Source: Sphagnum compactum (Eukaryota > Bryophyta > Sphagnopsida > Sphagnales). Taken from it: a stretch of DNA of 64,000 bases. Of the stretch, positions 22,668 through 36,508 are shown piece by piece. Numbering within the stretch: the stretch's first letter is position 1; every line of letters begins with the position of its first letter. The stretch is taken from contig OZ234497.1 of assembly GCA_965153455.1 (NCBI GenBank), positions 20,205,872 to 20,269,871 of the forward strand, given 5' to 3'. Made by a program: the position numbers and the translations under genes. Below the pieces are notes generated by a model, which was not told the DNA's origin, made no database searches, and was given only the letters and a program-made list of their open reading frames with translations.

Positions 22668-25600
22668 ATGGGGTACATAGGGAAGCATGGCGTGGAGGCT
22701 TTGCAACGCTACAAGTACAGTGGCGTCGACAAATCCTACATGGCCAAATACGTGTTCCAACCCTTCTGGCGCTATTGTGTCAACTTCTTCCCTCTTTGGA
22801 TGCCGTATGTTTTCTTTGTTTCTTGCTTGCTCCCCGCCCCCCCCTGCCTCCCCCCCAAACCCAATTTTCCATTCACTCTGTCAGATTCCGCTTCCCATTC
22901 CAGCTCTTCACTTTGTGGAGTTTTGATGTGTTGCTGTGTTTTGTCCGATTTTGGACTTAATGCAGCTTCGCTTTCCGGCAAAAAAGGTTCCGGGACTAGT
23001 TCACTTATTTGGAGAATTGATGCAGCTTCGATATATGTACTTTGTTAACGTAAACTTCCTTTTGTTGCTGACTCTCGGTTTTGGTTGATCGCCATGGGGA
23101 TACTTTTGTGCTGTGGTGGCGGCTGCTGCTGTACGCTCCAGGCCCAATATGGTAAGCTTATGAGTTCACTCACTGGTCATCGTTTTTATTAATTTTTCAA
23201 GAAGAGATTCAAATTCAAAGTCATAGTCAGTAGTATAGCCAAAGCTGCAGGGATGAGAATTGACACCTTTGAGCATTACTGTGGGTTTGGGACAGATAAC
23301 GTTGATGGGATTCATGTTTGTTCTTGCGTCAGCTTTGCTGAGCTATGTAAGTGACCATTATCATGTGAGGTTTTGAGGACCTTTTTCTTATAGCCATGTC
23401 GGACCAAGAATTTTCAGTTTTGGGGAATTCTTTTGGTTTTCTTGATTGTCAAATCTGCCAGTAATAAAATGGTTATGGTGGATGGATGTTGCTAGATCTA
23501 TTCACCACGCCTGGATTCTCCAGCACCTGCTTGGGTCTACATGTGCCATGGCATCCTCCTATTTCTTTACCAGGTTTAATTCTGTGATGTCCATCTCTAG
23601 AATGTTTTTTGATCTAATGCGAGATGCTCAGTACAGCTAATCCTGTTTGAAACATTGCATTATCTCAGCTTGTCAGATGATTGTCTTGGTTGTGGTATGC
23701 ATTGTTAGTTTGTATGAGCTAGACAAGCTTTGTTGGTTTCTTCAGACATTTGATGCCGTTGATGGTAAGCAAGCAAGGCGCACCAACTCCTCCAGTCCCC
23801 TTGGAGAGCTGTTTGACCATGGTATTTCTGAGTCATTTCTCCTTTTACTGTCAATTGTGCATAAGGCGGCAGTGAAGTTGACATTTGAAATTTACAGTCG
23901 TGTTTGTTGAGCTTCTCTTGCTCATGAAAATATGATGCTTGTTGGCTCTATTGGATGCTCTTTGCCCTGCAACACTCAAACTGATTTATTACAGGGAATT
24001 CTTGGTTTTTGTTTGGTATTTGACAGGTTGTGATGCCCTGACTTGTGCAGTAAGTTGGTCACCTATCCTCTTACTTTTGTGGGCCTACTAACTGAAGGTT
24101 GCGATAGTTTCAGTGTCAGGGACTTCAGAGGATGGACCAATGGTGTTCATGTGACCTGTTTGATATTAGACAGGCCTTTGGATTTTGGATTTGGATGGTT
24201 GGGCAATTAGGCAAGACACCTAAATTGTGCTGGGCCATTTCTATTTGAGATATTACATGTATTAGCTGGAAATTTGCACAGTGCTGGGCGAGGTCTATTT
24301 GAGATATTACATATATAAACTGGAAATTTGCACAGTCAACGTCCATGGATGTGATGAAATGTTGGCTGATTCTTTACAGTTTGAGACAATGGCTTATGCA
24401 TCGGCAGCAATGACTGGGAAGCTGTCTTTCTGGTTTTGGGTAACTGCAGCTATCCTCTTCTATGGAGCTACTTGGGAGAGGTAAGATCCTTGTTCCTTTC
24501 ACTCACAAGCTTTTTAGTGTCAGGTTCATGTAATCTTGTGGTCTTTGCGGTGAGATGTTTGATGTTTGGATTCTGTAATTGTGTATTGGCTGTCATTGGA
24601 TATTTTATTACCTCACATGTTGGCAACTGACATGTTCTGTCATGTTGCTTTTCAGCTTCTTTACAGACACTCTTATTCTTCCAGAATTAAATGGCCCAAC
24701 TGAAGGCCTTATGGTCATCTACCTGGCTCATTTTTTCACAGCAATTGTTGGTAATTGAGTTTTGCACAATTATTTCACATAGATTCTTGGATCAAAACAA
24801 TTGGTGTGGATGAAATTTGAGAATACTGTTCATCACCTTTAGAAGTGACTGACCACCATGGGTGGGCAGCTTGATTGATAATAGTGCATCTTGATGCTTG
24901 CTTTACCACCAACTGGGAAGAAAGGATTGAAACTCAATTAAGTTATGCTATTTTGACTGTCGCTGTGCTATACATACAGGCCCAACATTTTGGACACTTA
25001 ATTGCAGGGAAGCACTTCCTGGCTTTCTTGGGAGGTTGCCTTTTATTCCAGGTATTTACACTGGTAGCAGCCATGTGGTTTCAATCAGGTTGAAGGATTC
25101 AAGTACTGCAGCTCCAGTTTTTAATGACCTTGGGATATGAGGGAGGCTTATGAATTCCTTCGACCCTGATGTGTGTAGATATTGCGGTGAATTCATTCGT
25201 CATGTACTTCTTGCTGCCACTTGCAGTCTTACCGACATTTGGCTATAAGTAAGCTCTCTTCACTGACTTTTATGTGTCTACATGGATTCTGTTTTAGCTT
25301 GTGACCTGCAGTTGTATTCAATTAATATCTTGTCATTCCAACATTGGCTGTTGGATTCACAGTGAAGGGAAATTTGACTGTATTTTGTTCTCTTTTGCTT
25401 TTGTTTTAAGGTTTCTGTGCATTACTTTATGAAGCTGCTGCATTAGTGGTGTTGCTTTCTCTTTATGTCAAGTCATGTGGTGTGGTCTGATGTAGTGTAC
25501 TAAATGTTTACAAAGTGGTAAAGAGAAGGAAATCGAGTATGCTTGCAGCGCTTGCCATGGTAAGTAAAGTAACATTTCTTTTTTTGTCCCTCTCACTTCT

Positions 25601-28074
25601 GAGCAATTTACAGTGAATTTTGTGCCCCTTTGAAGTTATCTGAAGTACTAGAGATGTGTGTTCTCTCTCTACAGTCTCTGTTAGCTTTTGTGGATTTGGT
25701 TAGTGACTTCCTTGTGAGTGAGGGTTGAACTTGCAAAGGACAGGAGGTGGTGAGGGTTGCTATTTCCTCCTTTCCTAACCTTCATCTAGTCACAGTACAC
25801 TCCAAGTATTCTCTAACTGAGTAGAATTATAATATGCAGTTCACCAGTGTGAAGTAGTATGTTGTGAACCAACCATGAACTGATACTCCATTCAAAGATT
25901 GAGTCCAGATGCTAGAAGATTTTGAAGCCTGTCAAGTTTGCATAGATGGTCTTTGCTGGGTTTCAAACTCCAGACTGGCTGAACCTCCAAGAGGGGCCTA
26001 ACTGGGTGTGGGTTGCAGCTCTTGCCATTCATTGCACTTCTAGCAGCTGTCACTTTATGGTACATTGTCCTCCTGTATTTGGTGTTTATTTTCTTCCCAT
26101 CTGGCAATTTTATTCATCATGATCAGAGTGCAGCATATGCCTGACAACTTGAATATAGACTTTTTTGGTAGCGATTGGGCCCAATTTTTTCATCCGAGCA
26201 ACAGAACTGTCACAGATGATCAGATCTCACCTAGCTAGTATGTAAGAGCTTTCACCCCAGAAACGGGTGTGTTGTCACAGTTGAGTTGAGAGGTGCTAAT
26301 TTGCAAAGAAGTTGTGTTTGAAGGGGGTGGGTATCGCCTTCAGATATCTTCCGGAACCAGCCACATCTGGTTATCTTGGGCACTGGCTTTGCATTTGGGT
26401 TTCTTGTGGTACCCCTCTACTTCTCTGCTCAAAACTTCTAGATGTTTATAGAACATCCCAAGTTTGTGGATCTTACCCATGTTAGGTGAAATTGAGAAGC
26501 ACCTGTTCCCTCATGACTTTGCATTGGCACACTAAGGTCATGGTATCATAAAAGTCAGGTATTGTTTAGGGCTCTTGTGGTGGGTGCAATGTAAGATTGT
26601 TGAACACCAGGAGTTTGAGATTGCTCCATTTGTATAGATCGGTCCCCTCTTGCTCTTGGTATAAGAAGGAACAGACAAACAGAGGTGAGGATAGAATAGT
26701 CTATAGTACAAAATGGTAGCCCATGACACGTTGTATTGCCTCCACTCCATACAGTATGAGACCTGTTCTGTTACGAATATCTACATTCTGATCACAATTA
26801 AGATGCACATTGCAATCTGCAGGGTAGATTGATATTGGCGCATTTGTGTGAGGAACCCAAGGGCTTGAAGACTGGGATGTGCACGGTCAGTTTTTCTTTG
26901 CCCCTGCCTGCTGACTTCTATTGTTTACAGGACATAATTCTCTCGTACAGAATATTTTCATATTGCTTTGAGCTTCCAGCAAGCACTAATTCAAGTACAG
27001 CTGAGTTGTAGTTTTGTTGATTTTCATCTCAATGAATGATAGATGAAGCATTCTTTCTAACATTGGAGGTTGTATTGAGATTCAGTTTCTAAAGCTTGTA
27101 CTTTTTTTCGATCAGGCATTGCTATATCTTCCTTTTGCCGTAGGTAATGCGTTGAGTGCAGGAGTCTTTAATGGGTGAGTGAGTAACTCCCTTTTGTATT
27201 CACGGGTGACAAAACAATGCATAACCTGCTTGTGTTTGCAATAGTTCCAAATGCAGTTGCAAGTCCAAACTGTAAAATCTTAATTCTTGAAAATGCAAGG
27301 TTTTCAACTAACATGTCTGGTTGGCTGCAGAAAACCACTTGTGAATGAGACATGGGTTCTACTTGGTTATTGTGCTTTCGCTTGTAGGATTCCTTAAACC
27401 ATTGCCCTTGTATGATGGGTTTCTTTGCTCATATTGCCTGTTTTTTGTGTTCCTGGACAAGAGTGCAATTTTCCTCAGTTCTCATTAGGTGCAACTACAC
27501 GTGGTTTTGCATGTGTTTTGGCATGTGTTTTGGCATGACTATGAACCATGGAATGCTCTGTTTGTAACTCTCTGTGTCTAAGACAGGATTACTATCAAAT
27601 ATTTGTGTTGTGTAGTATGTCTTGAGCACCCTCACACTTAAATGCTGTCCCCTATTTAGATCCTAATATGTTCCAGGTTCCTGGGGTTGGCAGTTTCATT
27701 ATATGCACACTTTGCAATCAGTGTGGTTCGGGAGATTACCTCTGCTCTTGGTATCTATTGCTTCAGGTACTCTACTCGCCATGGGCATTGTTCATTGCTT
27801 TGTTTCCTTTCCTACAGGTTGACTAGCTTTTACAAATTATACCTTTTAGTCCTTTAGGGTTCTGTGTCCATTACATTAACATACTCCATTTAGATTTATG
27901 CATGGAACAGATGACATGTGAGCTTGGCATCTTTGTAGTTGTTTTGACCTTTGTTCCACGGTTGTCTTCAGTTAGGCAGTTGTAGAGCAGTTTTTTGGTA
28001 GAGAGGTTGGTTTGCGAAATTAATCATGTTGTACATACAGGATTGGCAAAGTTGAAAACAAAAAAGCGGCTTGA
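22668..28074 (+). CDS. AAPT1: Aminoalcoholphosphotransferase (choline/ethanolamine phosphotransferase)
   Basis: Makes phosphatidylcholine and phosphatidylethanolamine from diacylglycerol and CDP-choline or CDP-ethanolamine at the ER (Kennedy pathway). Eighteen exons join in phase: 22668-22804, 23142-23151, 23296-23346, 23496-23573, 23746-23821, 24027-24049, 24380-24480, 24656-24750, 24980-25051, 25179-25248, 25496-25559, 26019-26059, 26324-26408, 26823-26885, 27116-27174, 27331-27383, 27694-27766, 28041-28074. This gives 394 aa, close to the usual plant length of about 390. Exons 5-6 encode the CDP-alcohol phosphotransferase signature DG-x2-AR-x8-G-x3-D-x3-D in full. The rest is strongly hydrophobic, with a basic C-terminus ending KKAA. 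The start [21 protein letters not shown] is typical of plant AAPT. Exon 2 is only 10 nt. The 3' splice sites of exons 13 and 17 were chosen by phase and family similarity. It converges on the kinesin gene. Confidence 0.93.
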
Positions 28075-29242
28075 GGATTAAGTTTTCCAGAACTTTTTGA
28101 CAAAGAGGGTCCTCTTCTGGAATTCATAAATTTATTTCCACTGCAGCAGAGAGAAATTTCTGCAAATGCACTTGGTTTCATACTGCCTTCTTCTCCTATT
28201 TCCCACCTATGGTATATGGACCTGAGGCTACAGGAACAATACAAGGTCTTTTGAGTGTAGTCTTCTGCCTACTGAGAAATTGATGGATCTTAAAAGGTGA
28301 TCATGCCATCTCAAGAATTTTCAAGAGCATTTGTCAGGCATTGCTGCCTTCTATCTTTTAGTAACCTGCAACATGAACTTGCCAGTGTAGAAGCACCACC
28401 TATAATATGGATGTCAAGCTGTGTGTCTCAGGTACAATAAGAGTCATATCTTTGACAGTCAACAGGAGTTGTAGAGGACAGACATATCTTTTCTAGCAAT
28501 GTATTTATTCATCAAGTGTTGTGGGCTATTACACTTCAGCATTTTTCTGATGCAGCTATTGTCATAGTTAGGATCAAAGAACAATGGTTTTGCATCAAGA
28601 TTTATTACATCCATGGTAACTACCTGTCTTTGAATTATTTCTTTTGGAGAGAGCATGCATTTGGTGCATGAAAATAGTTACATCCCCACTCATAGAAACT
28701 CTTATTTGTTGATAGAAATGATCTATCTGAGTGTGGAAGTTTCAGCTTCAAACTTAACACTGAATTTTAGATTGGATTTTCAATCAATATAGAAAAGTGA
28801 AAGGGAAAAAAATGTACTAGACATAAACTCATCATTGCAGCAATTCAAATCTTCCTTCCCCAAAATCAGCCAACCAAATTTTCTGCAGGCACTGGTTACA
28901 CCCACAAACAATAATATTGTACATAAGTGAATTCAAGTGCAAGATCACTGAGCATGTGCCTTGACTGTGCACCTGGAATGATGTCCCCTTGTGCACTTCA
29001 CTCAATTTGGATCTTTTGGACATCTTAGCAATTTGGATCTTTTGAAAATCTTAGCAGTGTGTCCTGGAAGTTATCTATGTTGAGCATTGGTCCAAGTAAA
29101 ATTGCTGTTTGGAGCTAGATCTTTGAATTAGGCATAATTGTAGGTGAAAATGAGGCTATGGTTGTTGAAAAGACTAGGTGCAATAAAATCCAACCTTGAG
29201 CATTTATCTGTCTGATCCATGAGCTTTGGATGTTTGAGCTTC
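28075..29242. other. Convergent intergenic region
   Basis: The 3' ends of the AAPT gene (+) and the kinesin gene (-) face each other across about 1.17 kb. The stretch probably holds both 3' untranslated regions. I saw no further coding exon or repeat in it. Confidence 0.6.
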
Positions 29243-32200
29243 TTACTTGTTCCATCTTTTCTCACGCAGGATGGAAGCACTGGACTTCATACCTGGAGTC
29301 ATCACTCTCTGTGCACCTGCAGGTTTGCCAAGGGGCTTCGCAGTGCTTATTCTTCTGACCATTTTTGCCTTGGCTTCAGTGAGCAGGTCAGTTTTTGTCT
29401 CAAGATCTTCGAGCCGTGCTCCCTCTCGTGGTGGTAACAGAAGTGGACTTCTGAAATGGACACTTTTCTGTGACTGTCGGATCAGAGATGACTGCTTCCA
29501 TTTTGTTGGTGGTGTTTCCAATGAATGGTTGTTTGAAGAATCTGGTCGTGACATATTTTGAGTGCCATCTAAAAGTTTCTTCAAGTCTTCATCATTCAGT
29601 GAGTTTGTCACTGATGAATGATTGCTTGCTGATTCTTGAGACCTTCGGACAAGTGAGCTCAGGACTACTGTAGGTTTCACTGAAACCCCGAAAGTGGTGC
29701 GGCGGGCTTTCCCAGGAACAAGACTTGAAGCAGAGGGAGAGACCAATCTTGATGGCATGGATTTCAGTATTCCTCTCACTTTATATGGCTCATTGAAGTC
29801 CACAGATTGTTGGGGATTTGCATTCTCATTTGCAAAATTGTCACCTGCATAGGTATCATGCATGAGATCACTGGGATCTGGGACTTTCTGAACATATTCA
29901 TTTGCCTTCTCTGCCAATGGTGGTCGACTTGCTCCTGTTTCCGCCATTGCAGGTTGGTGCAACATAATGTCAGTTGTGCTTTCAGTTGAAGCCTGTGCAA
30001 TGTCCAGAAAAATATGTCAGACACTCAAGAAAGTCATGAACAAAAGAAGCTAGTAATTGGTAACCAAAGAAAAACTCAGTGTCACTTCAAGAATTCATGG
30101 TGCCATCTTCATTTTACACATTTAGTCCCCATCTGAAGTTTTGTAATCCCATTTCAGATCAACTTTTTTACCTTACACTGCTGAAGGAGCCTGTTCACCT
30201 CATTGGCATGTGCCATGGCAGCTCTTTCAAGAGCTTCCTTGACTGCTTTATCAGATTCAGCTGCTGCCTTCTCAGCTGCTGCTCTGGACTCAGCTGCTAT
30301 TTTCTCAGTCATCATTTTCTGCTCCCAGAGTGAGGCTTCAAGCCCCTGTCGAGCAGTCCTTTCAGAAACCAGCTGTGCTTCTAGCTGGGTGTACTCCTTC
30401 AACTGTGCCACAACCCAAAACTCAGAAAATTTGGAATCTTAATGCGATACTCAGAGCTGTCAAAGCAAGATCTGGACCAAATCTGTGCTATAGGGTTTGC
30501 CAAGTTCAGTAAACAGTCTGAAACTTCATTTTTCTAATTAGAAAGCATAGAACTGTGTAATCCAACACAAATAAGGCTGCTGATGTCAGTTGATTTCTCT
30601 CTTTCATTAGGAAACATCTTAAGTTCACCTTAGCTTCCTTCTCAGTAACTTGCTGAAGCAGTCTTGCAACTTCATTGGCATGTGCAGTTGCTGCCTTTTC
30701 GGCCAGTGCTTTGGACTCAGCAGCAATTTTTTCAGCTGCCATTTTCTGCTCTCGAAACGACACTTCCAGAACTTGACGAGCTCTCTTATCTGACGCCCAC
30801 TGCATTTCCACTGCTGCGTGATCCTTCACCTGATATAGTCCCCATCAACAAACTGAGCTTATTGTACTGAACCCAACCCTCAAACACAGAAATTGCTCAA
30901 ATAGTTCTAAAAGATGAAACCAATGCTGTCAACTTTGATTTTGATTGGATGACATCAGACCTTTTCTGAGAGAGTTTGATACATCTGCTCCTTTGCTTTT
31001 AGCTTCATCTCAGCCTGTCGTAAACCCTCCTCAAGCTTCTTTACAGCTTCCTCTTTCGACCGACCATCTTGCTTTGCTCTCTCTGCCTGCATGCCAAGCA
31101 GGAATTGAGTAAAGGGTGGACTCTGTGTATGCAAGAACTAAGGAATGTCTCTTGAACAGTAGGTCGAAGACACACACCAGCTGCTTGTATTTAAAAAGCT
31201 CGCCAGTATCAAGTTGTTTTCGTGCTGGGCCAAGTTCAATCCCTCTGACCCTGCTTGCAAAATTCAAAGAGCAGAGCGTCTCCCCAACATCACCCTCATA
31301 GGGGCTGATCTGTACAAACATCAGGGTCTTGGAATCTCCTCCTGCAATTTCAACCAAATGTGTTTTATGAATTGCCAACAAATTTCCATGCCAGAATTCT
31401 GAAATGCAATTATATAATTCTGAGTTATACAACAAAACACCAAGAAAAATCATACCTAGAGAATCCTGCAACAAATGTGTCAGTTTTGAGTTCCTGCAGA
31501 ACATAAGCACAAAGATCACACACATGATTGATGAGTGCAGGAATGAGATAGCCTGTCTGTCCACAATACATCAGGAAGTTATCTTTAGGGGGACATGTGA
31601 AGGATAGAAACATGGGTAAGGTTCCTAATGTAACTTAATGTAATGTAACTGAGGCACAGTCAGATGGCTTGGTTAATTGTCCTTATTTATGTGTGTAGGG
31701 TTTTTGGGTTGAGGAGTGTGCCTGAAAGGTATGTGGCTGCTTTTGGTGGTGAGTGCCTGGATTACATCACCAAGAGCTGAGAGAGACTTGTTGATACTTT
31801 GAGCCTCTTTGAGGCGATCACCTTGCACATCACTTTTGGCTACTCTTTCACTGCCTGCCAGATCCACAAGCCAGAGCTTGCTCTTTGTACACTCACCACT
31901 TATTTCACTCTCCCCCTTCACCATCACACATAACATACTGCTCAAAACAGACAAATATTTTCGTCAATTTTGATTCTCTGGGTTCTTAAACAGCAAAACC
32001 ACAACTCTGACCTATGTCATATGCATATTACACCGGTGTGGCCAAGAGCAGGATGCAAGAGGAAAATAATTGCCCAGCCCTCTCACAGAAAGCCAAAAGG
32101 TGGAAATCCTGAACTGGCAAAGCATTTGGAGTTGAGGGAAAGCAAGAGAAAACTGAAGTTAGACCAGTGTGAGCGACTGCTGAGGTCATTGGAGCGGGTG

Positions 32201-35200
32201 GAACCAATAGTTCGAGCACTGCTTCCTGTCTGCAAAACCTCCCAGACCTCCTCCATGCTTTGCACTTTTGCCTCTACCAAGCCCGGCACATGGTGACCCC
32301 CTTCAGGCATCTGCTTTACCTCCAACCTTCACAAAATCCTCATTTTAAGTTCTTGTTCATCTGTTGGAAAAAGATCTTGTAGATAAGTCAAGTCAAGATC
32401 AGAAAGCTTGGGAAAGATCAGAGGCAGTGTGAAAAAAGTATCAGTCTAGATGAAGGGTGCTGAGCAAAGACCAAAAGGCTTACTTCTTGGGAGTTTGGTC
32501 CACACTGAGGGGAGGGGCAAGCAAATCTCGAATTTGCTCATTGTAGACCTCCAGAACACTCACAGAGATTTCATACTTGATGAGGCCTTGCCTCAAAGAG
32601 GCCACATGAAATAGCTCTTCTAGGGTTCGATAATTTACACCCCTATTCCCTTCACAGCCCTCCATGGTGAATGTCTTGCCTGTTCCTGTCTGCCCATATG
32701 CAAATATACATACGTTGTACCCATCCAACACTGACACCACCACAGGTGCTGTATCGGCAAACACGTCATCTGTTTTGAACAATACCATCAACATGAAGAG
32801 TCAGCTTGGTTAACCAACCATAGTCGTGCCTATTTTAACATCAGCTAAAGGTTTAGGGCTAAGCTGTTTCTTGCCTTGGCCATCCTCAGGTGAGAATACT
32901 TGATCAAACTTGAAGAGCTTTTTGCCAGCAGTTCCAGTGCGGATTATGAGATCACCATTCATAGCTGATTCAAATTCTGCCACAGACCCTGAGCCCATTG
33001 CTATCTCTGATGCACTCAGCGGCCTACAGCGACAGAACACCCGAATGTTTCCTGCACCAACACAACTATCAAGAGATGTTAAAAGAAAAGTGGAACCCAC
33101 AAATAAATGGGAAAGATCTATCTCATTCAGTTTCAGGCTGTTGTTCAGGAAGAGATCAAAGCACTTTAACAATGCATATAAGGTTAGAACTAACTACAGA
33201 CTTACCTTTTAGCTCCAGAACTTTGTTATAGAGGCGCTTGCGCTCCTGTACTTCATCAGAAAACCTTTTGCGCAAGTCCTGGTGCTCATTCACTGACAAA
33301 TCATGCAACTGCACTCAATCAAATATCCAGTGAAGCAGAATTCTCAGCCAGTCTTGGATACTATTTCTGCTGATTCATGTGTCCACTAAAGAAGCATGCA
33401 GTTTTGGTCACAGCAGAAGTTTAGGGTGAAGCAGAATTACCAAGAGCTTGGACAGCTGTGGTCATGGCGCTCACGTCTGGTAAAGAACTAATCCAGTTTT
33501 TCATGTCATGAGATAAACACCTCTGGGTTCTCTTCAAGTCCTTCATGAGACAAGAAGGTGTCAGAAGGCACAATTTCACAATGATTAAGGCCTTGCCAGC
33601 AGGACAAATCAATTGTGCAAACATATCAACATATTGAGAAAACACAACTGTGAGAGTTTCAGAGTAACTTAAACCTTAATCTCAGACAAGGCATTTATGA
33701 GTGCGGAGCTCAATCTCTGATGTTGAAGCCGAGCTTTGTTGAGCTCGTTCACTTGTGCCTCCACAGCTGTGGCTGCTCAACACCCAGCACCCAGCATAAG
33801 AACGATTATGAATGCTACTGTTCCATTCTTTCCGTTTTCTGACTCAAACACATGCATGTCTTCCTCATAAACTGATATTCACCCTTTTGTGTTCAAGGTG
33901 AAGAGCCAATACCAAGGGAGTCACAACACAAGGACTTGGCAACAAGATCATCACGAAGCATCTCATTTGTACGGTTGGCATCTTGAAGGGAAATCCAGGC
34001 CTCATGGCACTCATTCTGCAGCTCCTGGACTTTTGCTTCAAGCTCCTTTACACATTTACATCCCTTGTTCTTCATCTGTTACAGAGTCTATATCAGCTCA
34101 GAGTGCACATTTATCATGTGGATCCCCCTTGCATGTCCTCAGGACCTCACAAACACAATAACAGATTCAGTCATGGGATCTCAGTAAATGCACCACTTTT
34201 TGTGCACAAGTATCTTCTCAGGTAGAAAAGCTGAGATCACAGAACCTGGTGGCTGCGGGGCTTGGGCTCAGTGATTTCTTCAGCTTGCTCATCCTTTTGT
34301 GGAGTTTCTTCTTGATAGCAACTGATGTAGCTGAGAGCATCACAAGGTGCCTCAGCTGCATGATGGAAAAGTGAACCCTCAAATGAAGAAGCCCTCTTTC
34401 TGTTCCAGTCCCTTTCCTTCTTTCCTGCACACTCAAGTGAAGAAATTTCAGCTTAGACCTATCATGAGGGACATTCTGGACTGTGTCAATTCCTGACAGC
34501 ATCACAACAACATCTGATCTCAGGACATAACCCCCCACTCTCTGGAGTTCTGGTCGAGATTAGAGATGGGACACTTACTGGTCTTTCGAGCAGACCGCAC
34601 ACAAATTGCACTTATTGTAGGGCTTCCAATCACACCCTCAAATGCAACACAAAGAGTTCCATCTTCTGTCACTAGTGTGCTCACACTCAAAATCAGAGCA
34701 CTGTTGGACCCCACTTCTTCATACACATCGAGCTCTGATATGACCTGCTCACATTCCAGGATACCAAGGATTGTTACAAATTTCTCACTACGTCCAACTT
34801 CTTCTTCTTCTTAGACTGGGCAAAGAACCAAGACTCTAAAAAACCCACATCATCCAATGCAGAAAGCTGTGGGAAACAATGCCATAAGCATAAAGGGTTG
34901 GAAGAGATAGAAAGACAGCTACCTTCTTTCCTTGCAAGAGGACATCAAAAACCCGCATTCCAGGAGGACCATTGGTGAAGATTATTTCCGCAAAGTGCAG
35001 ATCAACAACATAGTTACCGGCAGCAAGGTCCTTGAAGGAGTAGGAAAGGTCTCCATATCTGGCAGTCTGATACAGACAGGGCTCTTGAGCCCCAGAGATG
35101 TGCTCCTCGGTCCTCAACACATCTCCTCCACTGAAAAACCCGTCTTCTGCAAACTCGAATCCAGTGGGCGCATCCTCCAGCTTCGAGCCACCAGAGTTCA

Positions 35201-35796
35201 CGGCAAGAATGACATCTCCTGCCACCATGAAGCACAAGAAAAACTCAACCAACAACGCAAATCCTTGCTGGTTGTGCTTCTGGAGAATTCCAACTGTGAA
35301 CGAGCCAAGGATCCGGGGTTGGTTCTTGCTCTCATTCTCTATCGAAAATCCAGCTGTTGAGAGTTCTACTGCTTGTTTCTCGGCATCAGTGTTCCCTATC
35401 TCTACAGAACTTGTCAGAGGCCATGAAGTGCTCTGAAACCCCGCGATTCTCACGCCAGAATCCGCTGAAGTGAACAGGGGATTTGCATTGTGGAGCACAA
35501 GAGGGTTGCACTGCAGACAACATACCTGGAGAGAATTTGGGAATGCTTCTGCCGTCGCGAATTTCGAGGCTCAGTCTCTTCACTGAGGGGGCATGCTGCG
35601 ACTCTTCGTCCTCGTCGTCAGTCTCCATAACCTCAGCCCGTGTGCCGCTGCTGCAGTCCTCATCCTGTGTAGCGACGAACTCGATTTGAGCTGTCATGTA
35701 TTCTTCACAGTAGTAGAAAGCATCTGAGTTCAGAGCTGCATTCGCAAACGAAGGGTCGACGTTCACCATTCGAGCTTGTTCGTCACCGTCCGCCAT
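29243..35796 (-). CDS. Kinesin-14 with N-terminal malectin domain
   Basis: A microtubule motor of the plant kinesin-14 group with a di-glucose-binding (malectin-like) domain, the type of Arabidopsis At1g72250 and At2g22610. Nineteen phase-consistent exons give 1,234 aa: 35526-35796, 34923-35218, 34579-34744, 34377-34424, 34246-34355, 33913-34075, 33675-33766, 33441-33540, 33206-33313, 32875-33051, 32484-32769, 32165-32326, 31722-31937, 31456-31493, 31178-31341, 30961-31086, 30629-30829, 30172-30402, 29243-29992. Layout: acidic leader 1-90, malectin about 91-244, coiled coil about 250-450, motor about 452-790, coiled-coil tail 800-985, Ser-rich basic C-terminus. The motor has the P-loop GQTGTGKT (residue 536), SSRSH switch I, DLAGSE switch II and [11 protein letters not shown], so it should be active. 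The introns after exons 10 and 13 appear to start with GC. Two tail exons look duplicated. Confidence 0.93.
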
Positions 35797-36508
35797 GCAG
35801 GAAGGAATTCGAGACCTCCAACCGCAAATGCCCTCATAGAAATCCCCAAACCCCCCAAACCTCACCAACAACCCCAGAAACACAGAGCACAAAAAGCACA
35901 CAAATCACCCGAATCACACGAAGAAGTACACGAACCCAAAGACCGGGAGCTCGACAAAAACAAAACCCTCCACTTCCCCCCCTCCCGCCCACGTGAAACA
36001 AATGAAACCGTAGAGAGAAGTAGTTTTTTACGAGTTTCTTTGTAAAATGCGCAAAAGAAAATTGAGAGGATTATAAAATGGAGTGACAGAATGAAACTGG
36101 GCGATTCTGGTGCAGCAGCAAAAAGTGTTGGAAATTAGCGAAGTAGAGTGAGCGTCGGTCGATCGAAGCACGCGCGCGAGAGGGAAGAGAGAGGACACAG
36201 AGCAAGCGAGGAAGAAAGGCGCTGCGACAACGGCCTTCATTTTCAAAATTTCCTGCGACAGGGCCGTTGATGGATGGATGAAACTGAGGGAGATCCAACA
36301 GAGGATGAATGTTGTTGTATCATCCACCTGGGAAGCTCGCTTGATTAGTAATACACAATTTGAGGTGGTGAGTTAATGAGAGAGAATAATTGCTTAGGAC
36401 CACCCCCACAATCAAAATCCAGCCAAGGTGAACTAGCAGAACGCACACTGTACCTTCATCTTCTTGAGTTGAGCTTTCTTATTAGTGCTGCAATTAAACC
36501 CAAGAAAT

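Noticed and set aside
24751-24979. A missing microexon in the AAPT gene to supply a Glu-Trp-Trp motif
   Set aside because: The exon at 24980-25051 read in the other frame continues phase exactly and aligns with the family at full length, so no extra exon is needed.
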